The position numbers and the translations under genes were made by a program. A stretch of 64,000 nt of DNA from Rhynchospora pubera. Its lineage: Eukaryota > Streptophyta > Magnoliopsida > Poales > Cyperaceae. The stretch is taken from positions 236,648,973 to 236,712,972 of the forward strand of contig CM051462.1 of the NCBI GenBank assembly GCA_028095005.1. The letters run 5' to 3'. Below are positions 12,000-22,999 of this stretch, one piece after another; position 1 is the first letter of the stretch, and each line of letters begins with the position of its first letter. Below the pieces are notes generated by a model. The model did not search any database. It was not told the origin of the DNA and was given only the letters and a program-made list of their open reading frames with translations.

Positions 12000-12871
12000 T
12001 ACACCAGTTATGGTAGTTCTATAGTTCTTTACAGCTTTATTCGGGTTGACTAATCTATCCAGTATGACCTGCAAAAAGTAACTGCGCATTAAAATCTTGA
12101 ACCATGATATAAGGTATATATATTTCAAAAAAATAAAATTAGATTGACAAGTAAACAACTGCATACCTCCAAATTTTGATCAACAGCAAAAACCCGTACA
12201 AGTGCTTCAGTACCATCTTCACAAATTACAGTCTCACAGTGAACAGCAACCATAGGATTCGAGTCAATTGTTTGTGGTAATTTGTGTAGTGTCACTAATT
12301 CCCAATCCTACATATACAAAGGAAGAACGGTTATCTAAAACATTGTTTATGGTTATAATAGAATACAAAGTGTGCAAATAGAAATCAAATATGCTAGTGA
12401 TCAGAAATCGATATGAGGGAGAGGGACCTTTTTATAGGATGGAAAAACATAATTTCTTGTGTACTCTGGATGCTCTGTCGTCAATCGGACCAACCTCTGC
12501 ATTATGTTTCATCCAAAAAATTTGTAAAAGAAACTCTTACAGTAAAACCCAAAAAAGAAAGAAAAGAAATATACTAAACCTAACAAACTAGCCAAAACAG
12601 AAAATGCCCTCCTCATTTGTTGTTATAACTCATATGTCAGCTCACAATTTGGTCTGTACAGGTATGTGCCAGTAAGTATCCTATCAGGCTAGGAAGTAAT
12701 GGTTTTTATTTTGTTTTAAGTTGAGGCTAAGGGAAAAGCAGATAGGGACTATAAACATAGAAGTATCAACTTAATAACTGTTACCGTATGGGAAGGCTCT
12801 GAGCTAGGAGACTTGTTGAACTGCAGAACCAATTTACATATATTGAATCTTTTGATCATCTTCTCAATATG
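12000..12871 (-). pseudogene. Small-RNA-degrading-nuclease (SDN-like, DEDD exonuclease) pseudogene
   Basis: Three candidate exons in register on the minus strand: 12871-12785 (29 codons), 12307-12167 (47 codons, DWELVTLHKLP to VDQNLE) and 12068 to about 12000 (VILDRLVNPNKAV, then NYRTTITGV). The last two match the first exonuclease motif region of plant SDN / REX-type 3'-5' exonucleases, which trim small RNAs. There the pattern is AxDCEMVxCEDGTEALVRV, followed by LVxPNKxVxDYRTxITGV. Here the metal-binding Asp of DCEM is His (AVHCETV), so catalysis should be lost. No further exons carrying the remaining Asp residues or the C-terminal domain were found downstream. An AT-rich tail and a LINE end lie in their place. 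Confidence 0.7.
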
Positions 12872-13180
12872 CTACAGGTAAAAAAGACATAGCAAAAATT
12901 CATTCATCAGACACCAATAAAAAAAATTGCTTTTGAGTTTTGACAATTGAAGGATGCCGTTTCTACCAATAAAAAAAACTTACATAACAATGTCAGTTGG
13001 ATGAAAGTAGGGACCACGTGTTTGTAACTTGTAACAATGTCAGGAAAGTATGGTTTTGGATGTGGGAATGTGATAAGTTGTTTGTTAATTGGAAATGTTT
13101 TATGACATTTTAGATATTATTAATACTCTGAACTTACTGATTCATATTTGTTATTGAATATTGGTCAGGCAACATAAGAG
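12872..13180. other. AT-rich DNA, no gene seen
   Basis: No open frame or repeat with recognisable similarity was seen here. It may be a remnant of the SDN-like gene's upstream intron. Confidence 0.4.
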
Positions 13181-13411
13181 TGGAGATCAAGGAAGCTTTG
13201 GTGAATTGGCTCCCTAGGAACTGGAAAGAGATTCCTTTAAACATTGTGTGGTACCACTGTACAGAGATTGATTTTCATGTAGGCTCGTTTCTTTACTGGA
13301 GATCAAGGAAGCTTTGGTGAATTGGCTCCTAGGAACTGGGAAGAGATTCCTTTAAACTTTGTGTGGTACCACTGTACGGAGATTGATTTTCATGTAGGCC
13401 TGTTCCTTTAA
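13181..13411. repeat. Direct tandem duplication, two copies of about 116 bp
   Basis: Both units begin TGGAGATCAAGGAAGCTTTG (13181 and 13297) and end in TTTTCATGTAGGC(T/C) followed by a GTTTCTTTA-like segment. They differ by a few substitutions and a single-base deletion in CTCCCTAGG/CTCCTAGG. In one frame the unit reads EIKEALVNWLPRNWKEIP, but I cannot assign that peptide. It is an ordinary local duplication of a possible gene fragment. Confidence 0.75.
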
Positions 13412-14035
13412 TCATTATTCATATTTCTTTACCTGTAGGCTCGTTTCTTTATTTTCATGTTATTGCTAAGTTTGATTTAGACGAGTCAAATAGTTAAAAG
13501 AAGGCACGAACTATTTAGCTTATCTTAATTAAGCGAGTACAGCTTGGCCACTATTTTGGTAAATTTAGGATAACAAGGATGGGAACTTCTGTTTGCACCG
13601 TCCAATAATAAGACCTGAGAAGGAATGAAATCACCGCATTTATGTTTGCTTTTTTTAAAAAATTTTCCGTGCATTCATGTTGGATACATGACAAAATTGG
13701 ATCATTTTATCAAATTCATTCAAGTTTGAGATTATAAAAATAACAGATCTTTCATTAAGCTCAAATATAAAGTTAGCTATTTAATTCACTGCAATCTAGC
13801 CTTAAAACAATGCTAAGTATGAAAAGAACAAGGTTTATAAATAAAGAGCTCGTTTGGTATTGCCAAGTTTAGCTTGACTTTTGGGTCAACGAGCTAACCT
13901 ACATGGCTTGCATCGCCAAACAACTTTGGGGTCAACGGGATTAGCACTATCTTCCTAACTTGACCATATATTTAAGCTTTTCTCAAACACCCAAAAAAAA
14001 AAAAATTATATCGTATCTAAAGAGAAAAACCTTGA

Positions 14036-14310
14036 GAAGAAACTTTAAAATTTAAAATTTTCAAATTTTAAATTTCAAAATTTCAAATTTCAAAATTTCA
14101 AATTTCAAATTTTAAATTTCAAAATTTCAAATTTCAAAATTTCAAATTTCAAAATTTCAAAATTCAAAATTTCAAATTTCAAAATTTCAAATTTCAAATT
14201 CCAAATTTAAAAATTTCAAATTTCAAATTTCAAAATTTCAAAATTCAAAATTCAAAATTCAAAATTTCAAATTTTCAAAGTTTCAAATTTTAAAATTTAA
14301 AATTTTAATT
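14036..14310. repeat. AAATTTCAAA-type simple-sequence tract
   Basis: About 275 bp is composed almost only of AAATTTCAAA/AAATTTTAAA variants with a short, drifting period. It is non-coding. It abuts the left end of the foldback element. Confidence 0.9.
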
Positions 14311-14320
14311 TCGGGGGTGA

Positions 14321-15565
14321 TAAGGATCATCCCCGATATTCATCATCCCTATCATCCCCACGCGTTTTTCTATTTTTGGCTCTACGCGTTTTCTATTTCT
14401 GGAAATCACTCTGTTTCTCTCCCTGCTACGTACGCTCGTCCCCCTCTCATTCCTTCCGCGTGTGCTCCCCCTCCCACTCCCCTCTCTCACAGACACTATA
14501 TATTGACACTATATATTGATTATAATTGTTGAAGTTAATATATATAACTGTTGAAGTTAATATATATAACTGTTGAACCTAATATATATGCCAACTTCAA
14601 TAATTTAAATATGCCCACTTTAAATATTACATTCAACATTTAAATATGCCAAGTTCAACAATTATATATATTAACTTCAACAGTTATATATATTAAATTC
14701 AACAGTTACATATATAACATATTAACTTCAATAGTCACATATATAATTTCAACAGATCCATATATACTTCAACAGTTACATATATTAACTTCAACAGTTA
14801 TATATATTAACTTCAACAGTTACATATATAACATATTAACTTCAATAGTCACATATATAATTTCAACAGATCCATATATACTTCAACAGTTACATATATT
14901 AACTTCAACAGTTATATATATTAAATTCAACAGTTATATATATTAAATTCAACAGTTACATATATAACATATTAGCTTCAATAGTCACATATATAATTTC
15001 AACAGATCCATATATACTTCAACAGTTACATATATTAACTTCAACAGTTATATATATTAAATTCAACAGTTACATATATAACATATTAACTTCAATAATC
15101 ACATATATAATTTCAACAGATCCATATATACTTCAACAGTTACATATATTAACTTCAACAGTTATATATATTAACTTCAACAGTTACATATATAACATAT
15201 TAACTTCAATAGTCACATATATAAGTTCAACAGCTACATATATAACTTCAACAGTTACACATATAACTTCAACAGTTATATATATTAACTTCAACAGTTA
15301 TGAAGTGTGTAGAGAAAGAGGAGAAGGGTGGGGGGACGGTGTACATGGGAGGGAGGAGGGGAGGAGAGGGAGGAGGGACGATGTACGTAGCAGGGAGGAG
15401 GAGGGAGGGGGACAGTGTACGTGGGAGGGAGGAGGGGACAGGGGCGGATACAGAGGAGGGGAAGGCGCGAGAGTGTATGCGTGAGGGAGGAGTTAGTTAC
15501 GTACGCGAGTTAGTTACGTACGCGTGAGGATGATGGGGATGATAGAATCTGAAGGATGGTCCTAA
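14321..15565. mobile_element. Foldback-type element with about 45-bp outer inverted repeats
   Basis: The left sequence (TAAGGATCATCC, then TATCATCCCCACGCG near 14365) is matched in reverse complement by the right end (CGCGTGAGGATGATGGGGAT, then GGATGGTCCTAA, 15521-15565). Inside the ends, a CT-rich stretch on the left (14400-14490) faces a GA-rich stretch on the right (15310-15500), so the ends can pair over more than 150 bases. The core is a minisatellite. No transposase-like frame is present. Exact ends and TSD are uncertain. Confidence 0.55.
14515..15300. repeat. Minisatellite of 22-bp units with a 114-bp higher-order repeat
   Basis: The basic unit is about 22 bp, TTAACTTCAACAGTTATATA plus two bases. 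Variants combine into a higher-order unit marked by CAGATCCATATATACTTC, whose starts are spaced 114, 136 and 114 bp apart (14757, 14871, 15007, 15121). The first units (14520-14580) are in the opposite orientation (TTGAAGTTAATATATATAAC), so the array itself is inverted about its left end. Confidence 0.9.
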
Positions 15566-15744
15566 GCAATTCCGTATAATTAAATGCATTCACTTTGATC
15601 ACTAACTTTAACTTATCATGCCAAACAACAATTACTAACTTTAAGTTAGTACTAACTTTTATTAACTTTAACCTCAAACACTAATCCCAAAATGCTAACT
15701 TTAACCCTTGATCCCACTAAACTTTGATGTTGCCAAACGACCCC

Positions 15745-16040
15745 AAAATTTGTATCTTTCCATATCCAATTAGAATCCAATTCCTGTGTAAAACTGGTAT
15801 ATGCATGTACCGACGCAAAAGGAGACAAATATATGCTACCTTTTTTTTATAATCTGAGTACCTTTATAATCCAATTAACATTGCTAAAAAAAATTTAAAT
15901 CTGAAATTTTAGAATTTCGTAATTTCAAATTTTAAATTTTTACAACCAAAAATTTAACAATTTTCAGAATTACAAATTTTTACATTTCGAAATTAATATT
16001 TTCATAATTACAAATTTTCAAAATTAAATTTCAGAATTTA
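15745..16040. other. AT-rich DNA, no gene seen
   Basis: Short AAATTT-type low-complexity sequence only. Confidence 0.5.
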
Positions 16041-18150
16041 TTTCTTTTTAAAAAAAATGACAAAGCGAGTTCAGCTAGTCTGTTCGTTCATGTTTAAAAG
16101 TCGAATGCTTTAATTTCAAATGGATTTTCTTTTTTTTTTCTTTTTTTAAATAAAAAATGAAAACAATTCATATGGATTATTTAATTTTTTAAAAAAAAAA
16201 ACAAAATGACAAAGCGAGTTCAGCTAGTCTGTCCGTTCATATTTAAAAGTCGAATGCTTTTAATTTCAAATGGATTTTGTTTTTTCTTTTTTTAAAAAAA
16301 AAAGATAAAGCAAGTTCAGATGGTCTGTTCGTTCAAGTTAGAAAAGTCTAATACTTTAATTTCAAATGGATTTTTATTTTTTTAAATAAAAAATAGAAAA
16401 ATCCATATGGACCGTTCATTTCTCTTTTTTTAACAAAATGACAAAGCGAGTTCAGCTGGTCTGTTCATTCTTGTTTAAAAATTCTAATGCTTTAATTTCA
16501 AATGGATTTTTTTAAAATAAAAAACGAAAAAATCCATATGGGCTATTCATTTATTTAACAAAATGACAAAGTGAGTTCAGCTGGTCTGTTCATTATTATT
16601 TAAAAAACCTAATGCTTTAATTTCAAATGAATTTTTTTTATTTTTTTTAAAGAAAAACCAAAACAAATTCATATGGACTGTTCATTTCTTTTTTTTAAAC
16701 AAAATGACAAAGTGAGTTCAGCTGGTTTGTTCTTCCATTTTATAAAAGTCTAATGCTTTAATTTCAAATGAATTTTTTATTTTCTTTTTGTTTAAATAAC
16801 AAATGAAAAAAAATCCATATGGACTGTTCATTTCTTTTTTTTAACAAAATGACAAAACGAGTTCAGCTAATCTGTTCGTTCATGTTATAAAAGTCTAATG
16901 CTTTAATTTTGAATGATTTTTTCAATTTCTTTTTTTTCAATAAAAATAAAAAAAATTCATAAAGACAGTTCATTTCTTTTTTTTTTAACAAAATGACAAA
17001 GCGAGTTCAGCTGGTCTGTTTGTCCATGCTATAAAAATCTAATGCCTTAATTTCAAATGCAATTTTTATTTTCTTTTTTAAATAAAAATTGAAAAAAATA
17101 TCCATATGGATTGTTCATTTTTTTTAACAAAATGACAAAGCGAGTTCAGCCAGTCTGTACGTTCATGTTATAAAAGTCTAATCATTTAATTTCAAATAGA
17201 TTTTTTTTAAATAAAAAACGAAAAAATCCATATGGACTATTTATTTTTTTTAACAAAAATGACAAATAGAGTTCAATTGGTCAGTTCGTTTATGTTATAA
17301 AAGTCAAATGCTTTAATTTGAAATGAATTTTTTATTCTTTTTTTCTAAAATAAAAAACGAAAAAAATCTATATGGACCGTTCATTTCTTTGTTTTAACAA
17401 AATGACAAAGCGAGTTCAGCTGGTCTGTTCGTTCATGTTATAAAAGTCTAATTCTTTAATTTCAAATGGATTTTTTTTTCCTTTTTTTTAAATAAAAAAC
17501 GAAAAAAAATTGAATTTTTTTTGTTAACAAAATGACAAAGCGAGTTCAGCTAGTCTATTCGTCCATGTTATAATAGTCTAATGCTTGCATTTCAAATGAA
17601 TTTATCATATGGACTGTTCATTTTTTTTAACAAAATGACAAACCGAGTTCAGCTGGTTTGTTCGTTCTTGTTATAAAAGTCTAATCCTTTAATTTCAAAT
17701 GGTTTTTTTTTATTTTTATTTTTTTAAATAAAAAATGAAAAAAATCCATATAAAAGTCTAATCCTTTAATTTCAAATGGTTTTTTTTTATTTTCTGTTTT
17801 TAAATAAAAAACGAAAAAAATCCATATGGACTATTCATTTTTTTATCAAAATGACAAAATTTTATCCAATGCTTTAATTTCAAATGATTTTTTTAAATAA
17901 GAAACGAAAATAATCTATATGGATTGTTCATTTTTTTTTAACAAATTGACAAAGTGAGTTTAGCTGGTCTATCCGTTCATGTTATAAAAGTCTAATGCTT
18001 TAATTTGAAATGGAATTTTTTTTTAACAAAATGACAAAGCGAGTTCAGTTGGTTTGTTCGATCATATTATAAAAGTTTAATGCTTTAATTTTAAATGGAT
18101 TTTTTTATTTTCTTTTCTTTTAACAAAATGACAAAGTGAATTCAGCCGGT
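16040..18150. repeat. Tandem repeat array, block 1, about 17 units of 98-148 bp
   Basis: Each unit carries ACAAAATGACAAAGCGAG, then TTCAGCT(A/G)GTCTGTTCG, TTTAATTTCAAATGGATT, a T-rich tract, an AAATAAAAAACGAAAAAA tract and CCATATGGACTGTTCATT. I located copies near 16058, 16206, 16304, 16437, 16561, 16701, 16847, 16990, 17131, 17258, 17399, 17530, 17633, 17850 (degenerate), 17945, 18030 and 18126. Length varies mainly in the T and A runs. There is no ORF and no transposon ends. Confidence 0.92.
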
Positions 18151-18310
18151 GAACAATAAAGTTTATTAAGTCGTGTCGTGTCAAAACATCGTGTTGACAC
18201 AACGTGTTAGTCATGTCATGTTAAGTCAAGTTGTGTCGTGTCAAAACGTCGTGTTAGTCGTGTCATGTCCAAACATCGTGTTAGTCTTGTCTTGTCTTAA
18301 ATTTATATAC
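18150..18310. repeat. GTCGTGTC-rich short repeat
   Basis: Repeated GTCGTGTCAAAACATCGTGT-like units (about four) follow the end of block 1. Similar GTGTCGTGT strings are common in plant transposon debris. No coding frame. Confidence 0.6.
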
Positions 18311-18339
18311 GAATTTTGTAAAAAATGAGCATTCGGGGC

Positions 18340-18760
18340 TCTGATTCATTGCCAAAATTGAAATTTTTGCTTGAATATGGCATACCGAATTACGACATGT
18401 CTGGTTATTTAATACCGATTTCAACTATTTTGCTCTTGCAACACCGTACCTACTCATGGTTGTACCATTTGATTATTTCCCTGACATTCTGAATTACGGC
18501 ATGTCTGATTGTTTAATACCGGTATCAACTATTTTGCTCTTGCAACACTGAACCTACTCATGGTGGTACCATTTGATTATTTCCCTGACATTTGATTCTT
18601 TCCATTTCAAGAAAAATATCCGTCTAAGGATTTATGCTATAACATATCTTTCATTAAGGTCAAATATGACTATTGATTTGAATCTAAAATTCCATATCCA
18701 ATTTGTATCTTTCCATTTGATTATTTCCCTGTCACGATGTATTAGTAAAAAAAATTAACA
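18340..18760. repeat. Spacer with a local direct duplication, repeated again at about 20380-20530
   Basis: A roughly 105-bp segment containing ATTTTGCTCTTGCAACAC and GGT(T/G)GTACCATTTGATTA occurs twice in a row (18385-18490 and 18490-18590). The following segment (GTCTAAGGATTTATG, then TATGACTATTGATTTGAATC) recurs at about 20430-20520, and more loosely at 13735-13770. The tandem arrays therefore sit between copies of the same spacer, pointing to segmental duplication of array plus flank. Confidence 0.65.
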
Positions 18761-19019
18761 TATTTTCCATGCATGTCAAAAAAAAAAAAGGTAATTAACT
18801 ACCATCTGCTTTAAGATGGTAACATATTTTCGTGTGGAAACGTCCATGCATTGATATTAATTACAATCAGCTTTAATTCCATGCATGTCAAAGAAAGGTA
18901 ACATTTTTCGTGAAAAATCAGACCTTCTACAATGGTCGCGCTTTGAGAGTTGAGACTAAAATGCCATGTGTTTGAAATGCAACTTTGATAGGTTTTGTTT
19001 AGTAGTGATTTTTTCTTTT

Positions 19020-20340
19020 TTAAACAAAATGACAAAGCGAGTTCAGTTACTCTGTTCGTTCATATTTAAAAGTCGAATGATTTAATATTAAATGGATTTT
19101 TTTCCTTTTTTAAATAAAAAACAAAAAGCATCCAAAGCGAGTTCATGTTTAAAAGTCGTATGATTTAATAATTTGAAATGGATTTTTTTTCTTTTTTTAA
19201 ATAAAAAACGAAAAGATTTCAAATGGATTATTCATTTCTTTTTTTTAAATGACAAATTGAGTTCAGCTAGTCTGTCTGTTCATGTTTAAATGTCAACTGC
19301 TTTAATTTGAAATGAATTTTTTTCCTTTTTTAAAATAAAAAACAAATATAATCCAAATGGATTATTCATTTCTTTTTTTTTAAACAAAATGACAAAGTGA
19401 GTTTAGCTAGTCTGTTCATTTATGTTTAAAAGTTAAATACTTTAATTTGAAATGGTTTTTTTTTTAAATAAAAAACGAAAAGAAACCAAATGGATTTTTC
19501 ATTTCTTCTTCTTTTTTATACAAAATGACAAAGCGAGTTTAGCTAGTCCGTTTGTTCATGTTTAAAAGTCGAATGATTTGATTTCAAATGAATTTTATTT
19601 CTTTTTTAAAATAAAAAATGAATAGAATCCGAATGGATTATTCATTTTTTTTTTAACAAAATGACAAAACGAGTTCAGCTAGCCTGTTCGTTCATGTTTA
19701 AAAGTCGAATGCTTTAATTTCAAATGGATTTTTTTTCTTTTTTAAAAATAAAAAACGAATAGAATCCAAATGGATTATTCATTTCTTTTTTTTAGCAAAA
19801 TGACAAAGCGAGTTCAGCTAGTCTGACCGTTCATGTTTAAAATTCAAATGAAATTAAAAACAAATAGAATCCAAATGGATTATTCATTTCTTCTTTTTTT
19901 AAGCAAAATGTCAAAGCGAGTTCAGCTAGTCTGTTCGTTAATGTTTGGAAGTCGAATGATTTATTTTCAAATGAAGTTTTTTTAAATAAAAAACGAATAG
20001 AATCCAAATGGATTATTCATTTCTTTTCTTTTAGCAAAATGACAAAACGAGTTCAGCTAGTCTGATCGTTCATCTTTAAAATTCGAATGCTTTAGTTTCA
20101 AATAGATTTTTTTCTTTTTTTAAATAAAAAATGAATATAATTCAAATGGATTATTCTTTTCTTCTTTTTTTTAAAACAAAATGACAAAGCGAGTTCAACT
20201 AGTCGGTTTGTTCATGTTTAAAAGTCGAATGCTTTAATTTCAATTAAATTTTTTTCTTTTTTTAAATAAAAAAACTAAATGAATCCAAATGGATTATTCA
20301 TTTCTTCTTTTTTAACAAAATGACAAAAAGTGTTCTGCTA
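19020..20340. repeat. Tandem repeat array, block 2, about 11 units
   Basis: The same family as block 1, with copies near 19027, 19135 (partial), 19250, 19387, 19525, 19660, 19798, 19907, 20037, 20180 and 20318. Block 2 consistently reads CCAAATGGATTATTCATT where block 1 has CCATATGGACTGTTCATT, and GTTTAAAAGTCGAATG where block 1 mostly has GTTATAAAAGTCTAATG. The two blocks therefore expanded separately from different founder units. Confidence 0.92.
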
Positions 20341-20839
20341 GGTAGTCAAGTTTTTTTCCCCTTACGTTAAGTGTCAAATTACGTTGATGGTGGTACCATT
20401 TGAATCTTTCCCTTTCAAGGAAAATATTCGTCTAAGGATTTATGATATAACAGAGCTTTCATCGAGCTCAAATATGACTATTGATTTGAATCTAAAATTC
20501 CGTATCCAATTTGTATCCAATTTCCGTATATCTCGATGGATTGTATGATTTGATTTAACACAATTAATGGTTTGCTTTTAACTAATTGCTTTTAGAAAAA
20601 AAAATTCCTTTTATACAACAATTGGCAAAATACGGGTTGCCAAATATTAAATTGACTTTTAATTTAACTAATTAAACAGCCTATTAACAATTTGCACACA
20701 CAACACACAAAAAAATTGAGCAAAATATTGACGGACTTCAGGCACAAATGGTTGATGCTAGTGATAATGACATGTTGAATAATATCTCCCATTATCGTAC
20801 ATATTTCTTTAATTCTTCACTTTATTCCACAAACTGAAA

Positions 20840-22805
20840 TTTTTTTTTTTTTTTGAAACATGGCCCGTAGGCAAACATTCAACTAATAAAGTTCTGAGAA
20901 ACAATTACAAGTCCAGTCGATACAATGCTCAAATCCTAGCCCTTAGGATTACTACTAGAAACGAAAAGAAAAAACTAACACTGCAGAATACCTAAGAACA
21001 AATCTCAAAAACTAAAAAGATCACTTAAATATGATGAAAAAAAAAAAGAACAGTACTGCTAGAAACTTCACACCTAAAGAAAGAACAAAATGGGCTAGGT
21101 AATAATGACATGAAATAAATGTGCATGCCTGTTCTGGTAAAAGACTACTCCTGTCCCTGCCTTTTCTGAAACTTCCCATGAACCATCAATTAACACTTGC
21201 CACTCGCCCACTCATCTTCAAACACCTCATACCCAGGGGCGGATTCAGTGGGGGGCCAGGATAGGCCTGGCCTATGCTGTGATTTATAAATTTTAATTAC
21301 AGATATAAAAAATTATTGTAAACTAATGATATTTTAGGAATAGGCCTACTCTATGACTAGAGTCTAACTTCAGCCCATTAGTCTTTCTTTTGTGCATCCA
21401 TATCGATCAAGTCATTTCCCTTTCCAAATCTTCTCCGATAGAACTCCTGCTCTCATGCCTTCTAAGTATGATCTAACCTAGCTAGTGAGTAGAGATTGTG
21501 CAGCTGTGTGAGGTGACGACCAGCGACCGGTGAGGCAGTGCCTATTCGTCTTCTCCGTCAACCAACAGGAAGCGACCTGTGATACTGCGGGCCTGCGGCA
21601 GTGCTTCTCGCCTTCTCCCGTTCTCCGAGCAGTGACCTTTTCTCTCTTTAATATTTATTATTTATTATGTTTTTTTAGCTTTTATTTTAGTTTTCACTTT
21701 AGGACTTTTGTGAAAACTTGTAACTTTAAGCAATTTATAAAATTAGAATTTACTAATTTAGGATGATCCCATTCGGCCATTCCATGATAGATAATTAATT
21801 GGTAAATACTTGAATGTATGTAAGTATGATTAGAACTTTGTGTGATCTGTCATTCTGTGAATGTATAGACTTCATACTGTCATACACAGATACACTTAAG
21901 TCAAATGTTTATTAGCAATGCATATACGCTTTTTGTGTATTTCTAAAATAAATTATATTTTCATAAATCATAGTGATTTTGTGCCATTCATTAAGGACCA
22001 ATTCAACATACAATTCAATTAAAGTGGCTGATGCAGGGTGAATGTCAACATATTTCAATTGAACATAAAAGCTAGCTTCTTAATTTTTTTTCCTCTTAAT
22101 TATATCCAGATAGGCATTGTTGCATAGAATCTAATTATATATTGTTATTTTCGATAAGTGTCAATCATGAAAAGAAAAACCATTGAAAGTTTTTTTAAGA
22201 AAGTAAAGGGCGGTTCAAGGAGGGCATAGAGTTTCTGGATTTTGATACAAGGTATGCATTGAATCAGTAATCAAGGTTTGTGTTGTGCACTTCTTATAAT
22301 TTTTTTTTATAATCAATTATGGGATGATGACTAGTAAATAACTTAAATTTTTCCTATGTTTTTTATCTAGCGGTATTTGCCTTGGAATGGTTGCTATATT
22401 GATTGCTGGCACGCTCGAAAAAAATTGAATGAACTATCACAAACCAACTAAGGTCAGTCCTTCAAATCTTGGCCTACTCCATCTCTAAATCCTGGATCCG
22501 CCCCTGCTCATACCTCATTTTTTCTTCATGGTGCCTTGGCATTTCTAGCACGTAAGTGTCCTGTGCTCCCTGCATAACCATCCCGCCACATTCTTCTTTA
22601 TCAGAGAGGGATCAAAACACTTATGTTTCATGACAACTTCATTTTTTCCCTTCCACAATTCCCATAGTGTGTAGGCTAGGACCTCCATACCTTTCTGATC
22701 CAGGCCTTCTGTGATGTGACAACATGAGAAAATGGGAAACCAGACTTTCTGGCGCAATACATGAGAAAAAGACCACATCATATACACAGCAAACAATGCT
22801 TATAT
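20840..22805 (-). mobile_element. LINE 3' fragment, interrupted by a hAT element
   Basis: A poly-A (T run at 20840-20854 on the plus strand) caps a minus-strand 3' region reading ACTTTATTAGTTGAATG, then GGGCCATGTTTC. Beyond the hAT insertion, the frame from 22796 to 22545 reads LAYTLWELWKGKNEVV and HKCFDPSLIKK. This is the linker between the zinc-finger and RNase H parts of plant LINE ORF2, whose usual form is LWxxWKxRN. Upstream reverse transcriptase is missing, so it is a 5'-truncated copy. I could not identify its TSD. Confidence 0.7.
21234..22506 (+). mobile_element. Defective hAT transposon, 1273 bp, perfect 8-bp TSD
   Basis: Ends are CAGGGGCGGATTCAG and CTGGATCCGCCCCTG, a near-perfect inverted repeat typical of plant hAT elements. 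The flanking CTCATACC (21226-21233 and 22507-22514) is a perfect 8-bp duplication. Inside, ATG at 22167 starts MKRKTIESFFKKVKGGSRRA and then a stop. This resembles the N-terminus of TTF-finger/ZMYM1-like hAT transposases (MKRK...ESFFK). The catalytic and dimerisation domains are gone. It would need a relative's transposase to move. Confidence 0.88.
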
Positions 22806-22806
22806 A

Positions 22807-22999
22807 TTACCCAACGGATTAAAATTAGGCCCTATTTGTAATGTGCAAAAAGAGATCTGCGAGACAGAGACAGAGACAGAAAGAAAGAACAACAGAGAAA
22901 ACTTATAAAAGTTCCATTTGGGAGTTAAAGCATGTAATTTTCTAAAATGGGTAGAAGGATCTCATAAAGCTCAGCCATCCCAAGCCCAATCTCAGCCGA
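22807..22999. other. Short spacer
   Basis: AT-rich with a GAGACAGA run at 22860-22885. Nothing recognisable. Confidence 0.4.

Larger units (their letters stand above)
13846..15744. mobile_element. Outer TIR element containing the nested repeats
   Basis: The left end GAGCTCGTTTGG and the reverse complement of the right end GGGGTCGTTTGG share a 20-30 bp imperfect inverted repeat that continues through TTGCCAAGTTTAG and a CAACATCAAAGTTTAG-like segment. AAA flanks both sides (13843-13845 and 15745-15747) and could be a 3-bp duplication of PIF/Harbinger type. The flanks are related to sequence repeated at about 18600-18720 and 20400-20520, which would suit an insertion. The inner part is occupied by an AT satellite and a foldback element. 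Confidence 0.4.

Noticed and set aside
14036..20340. Possible CRISPR-like direct repeats
   Set aside because: Repeats are contiguous satellites with drifting units and no unique spacers, in a plant nuclear genome.
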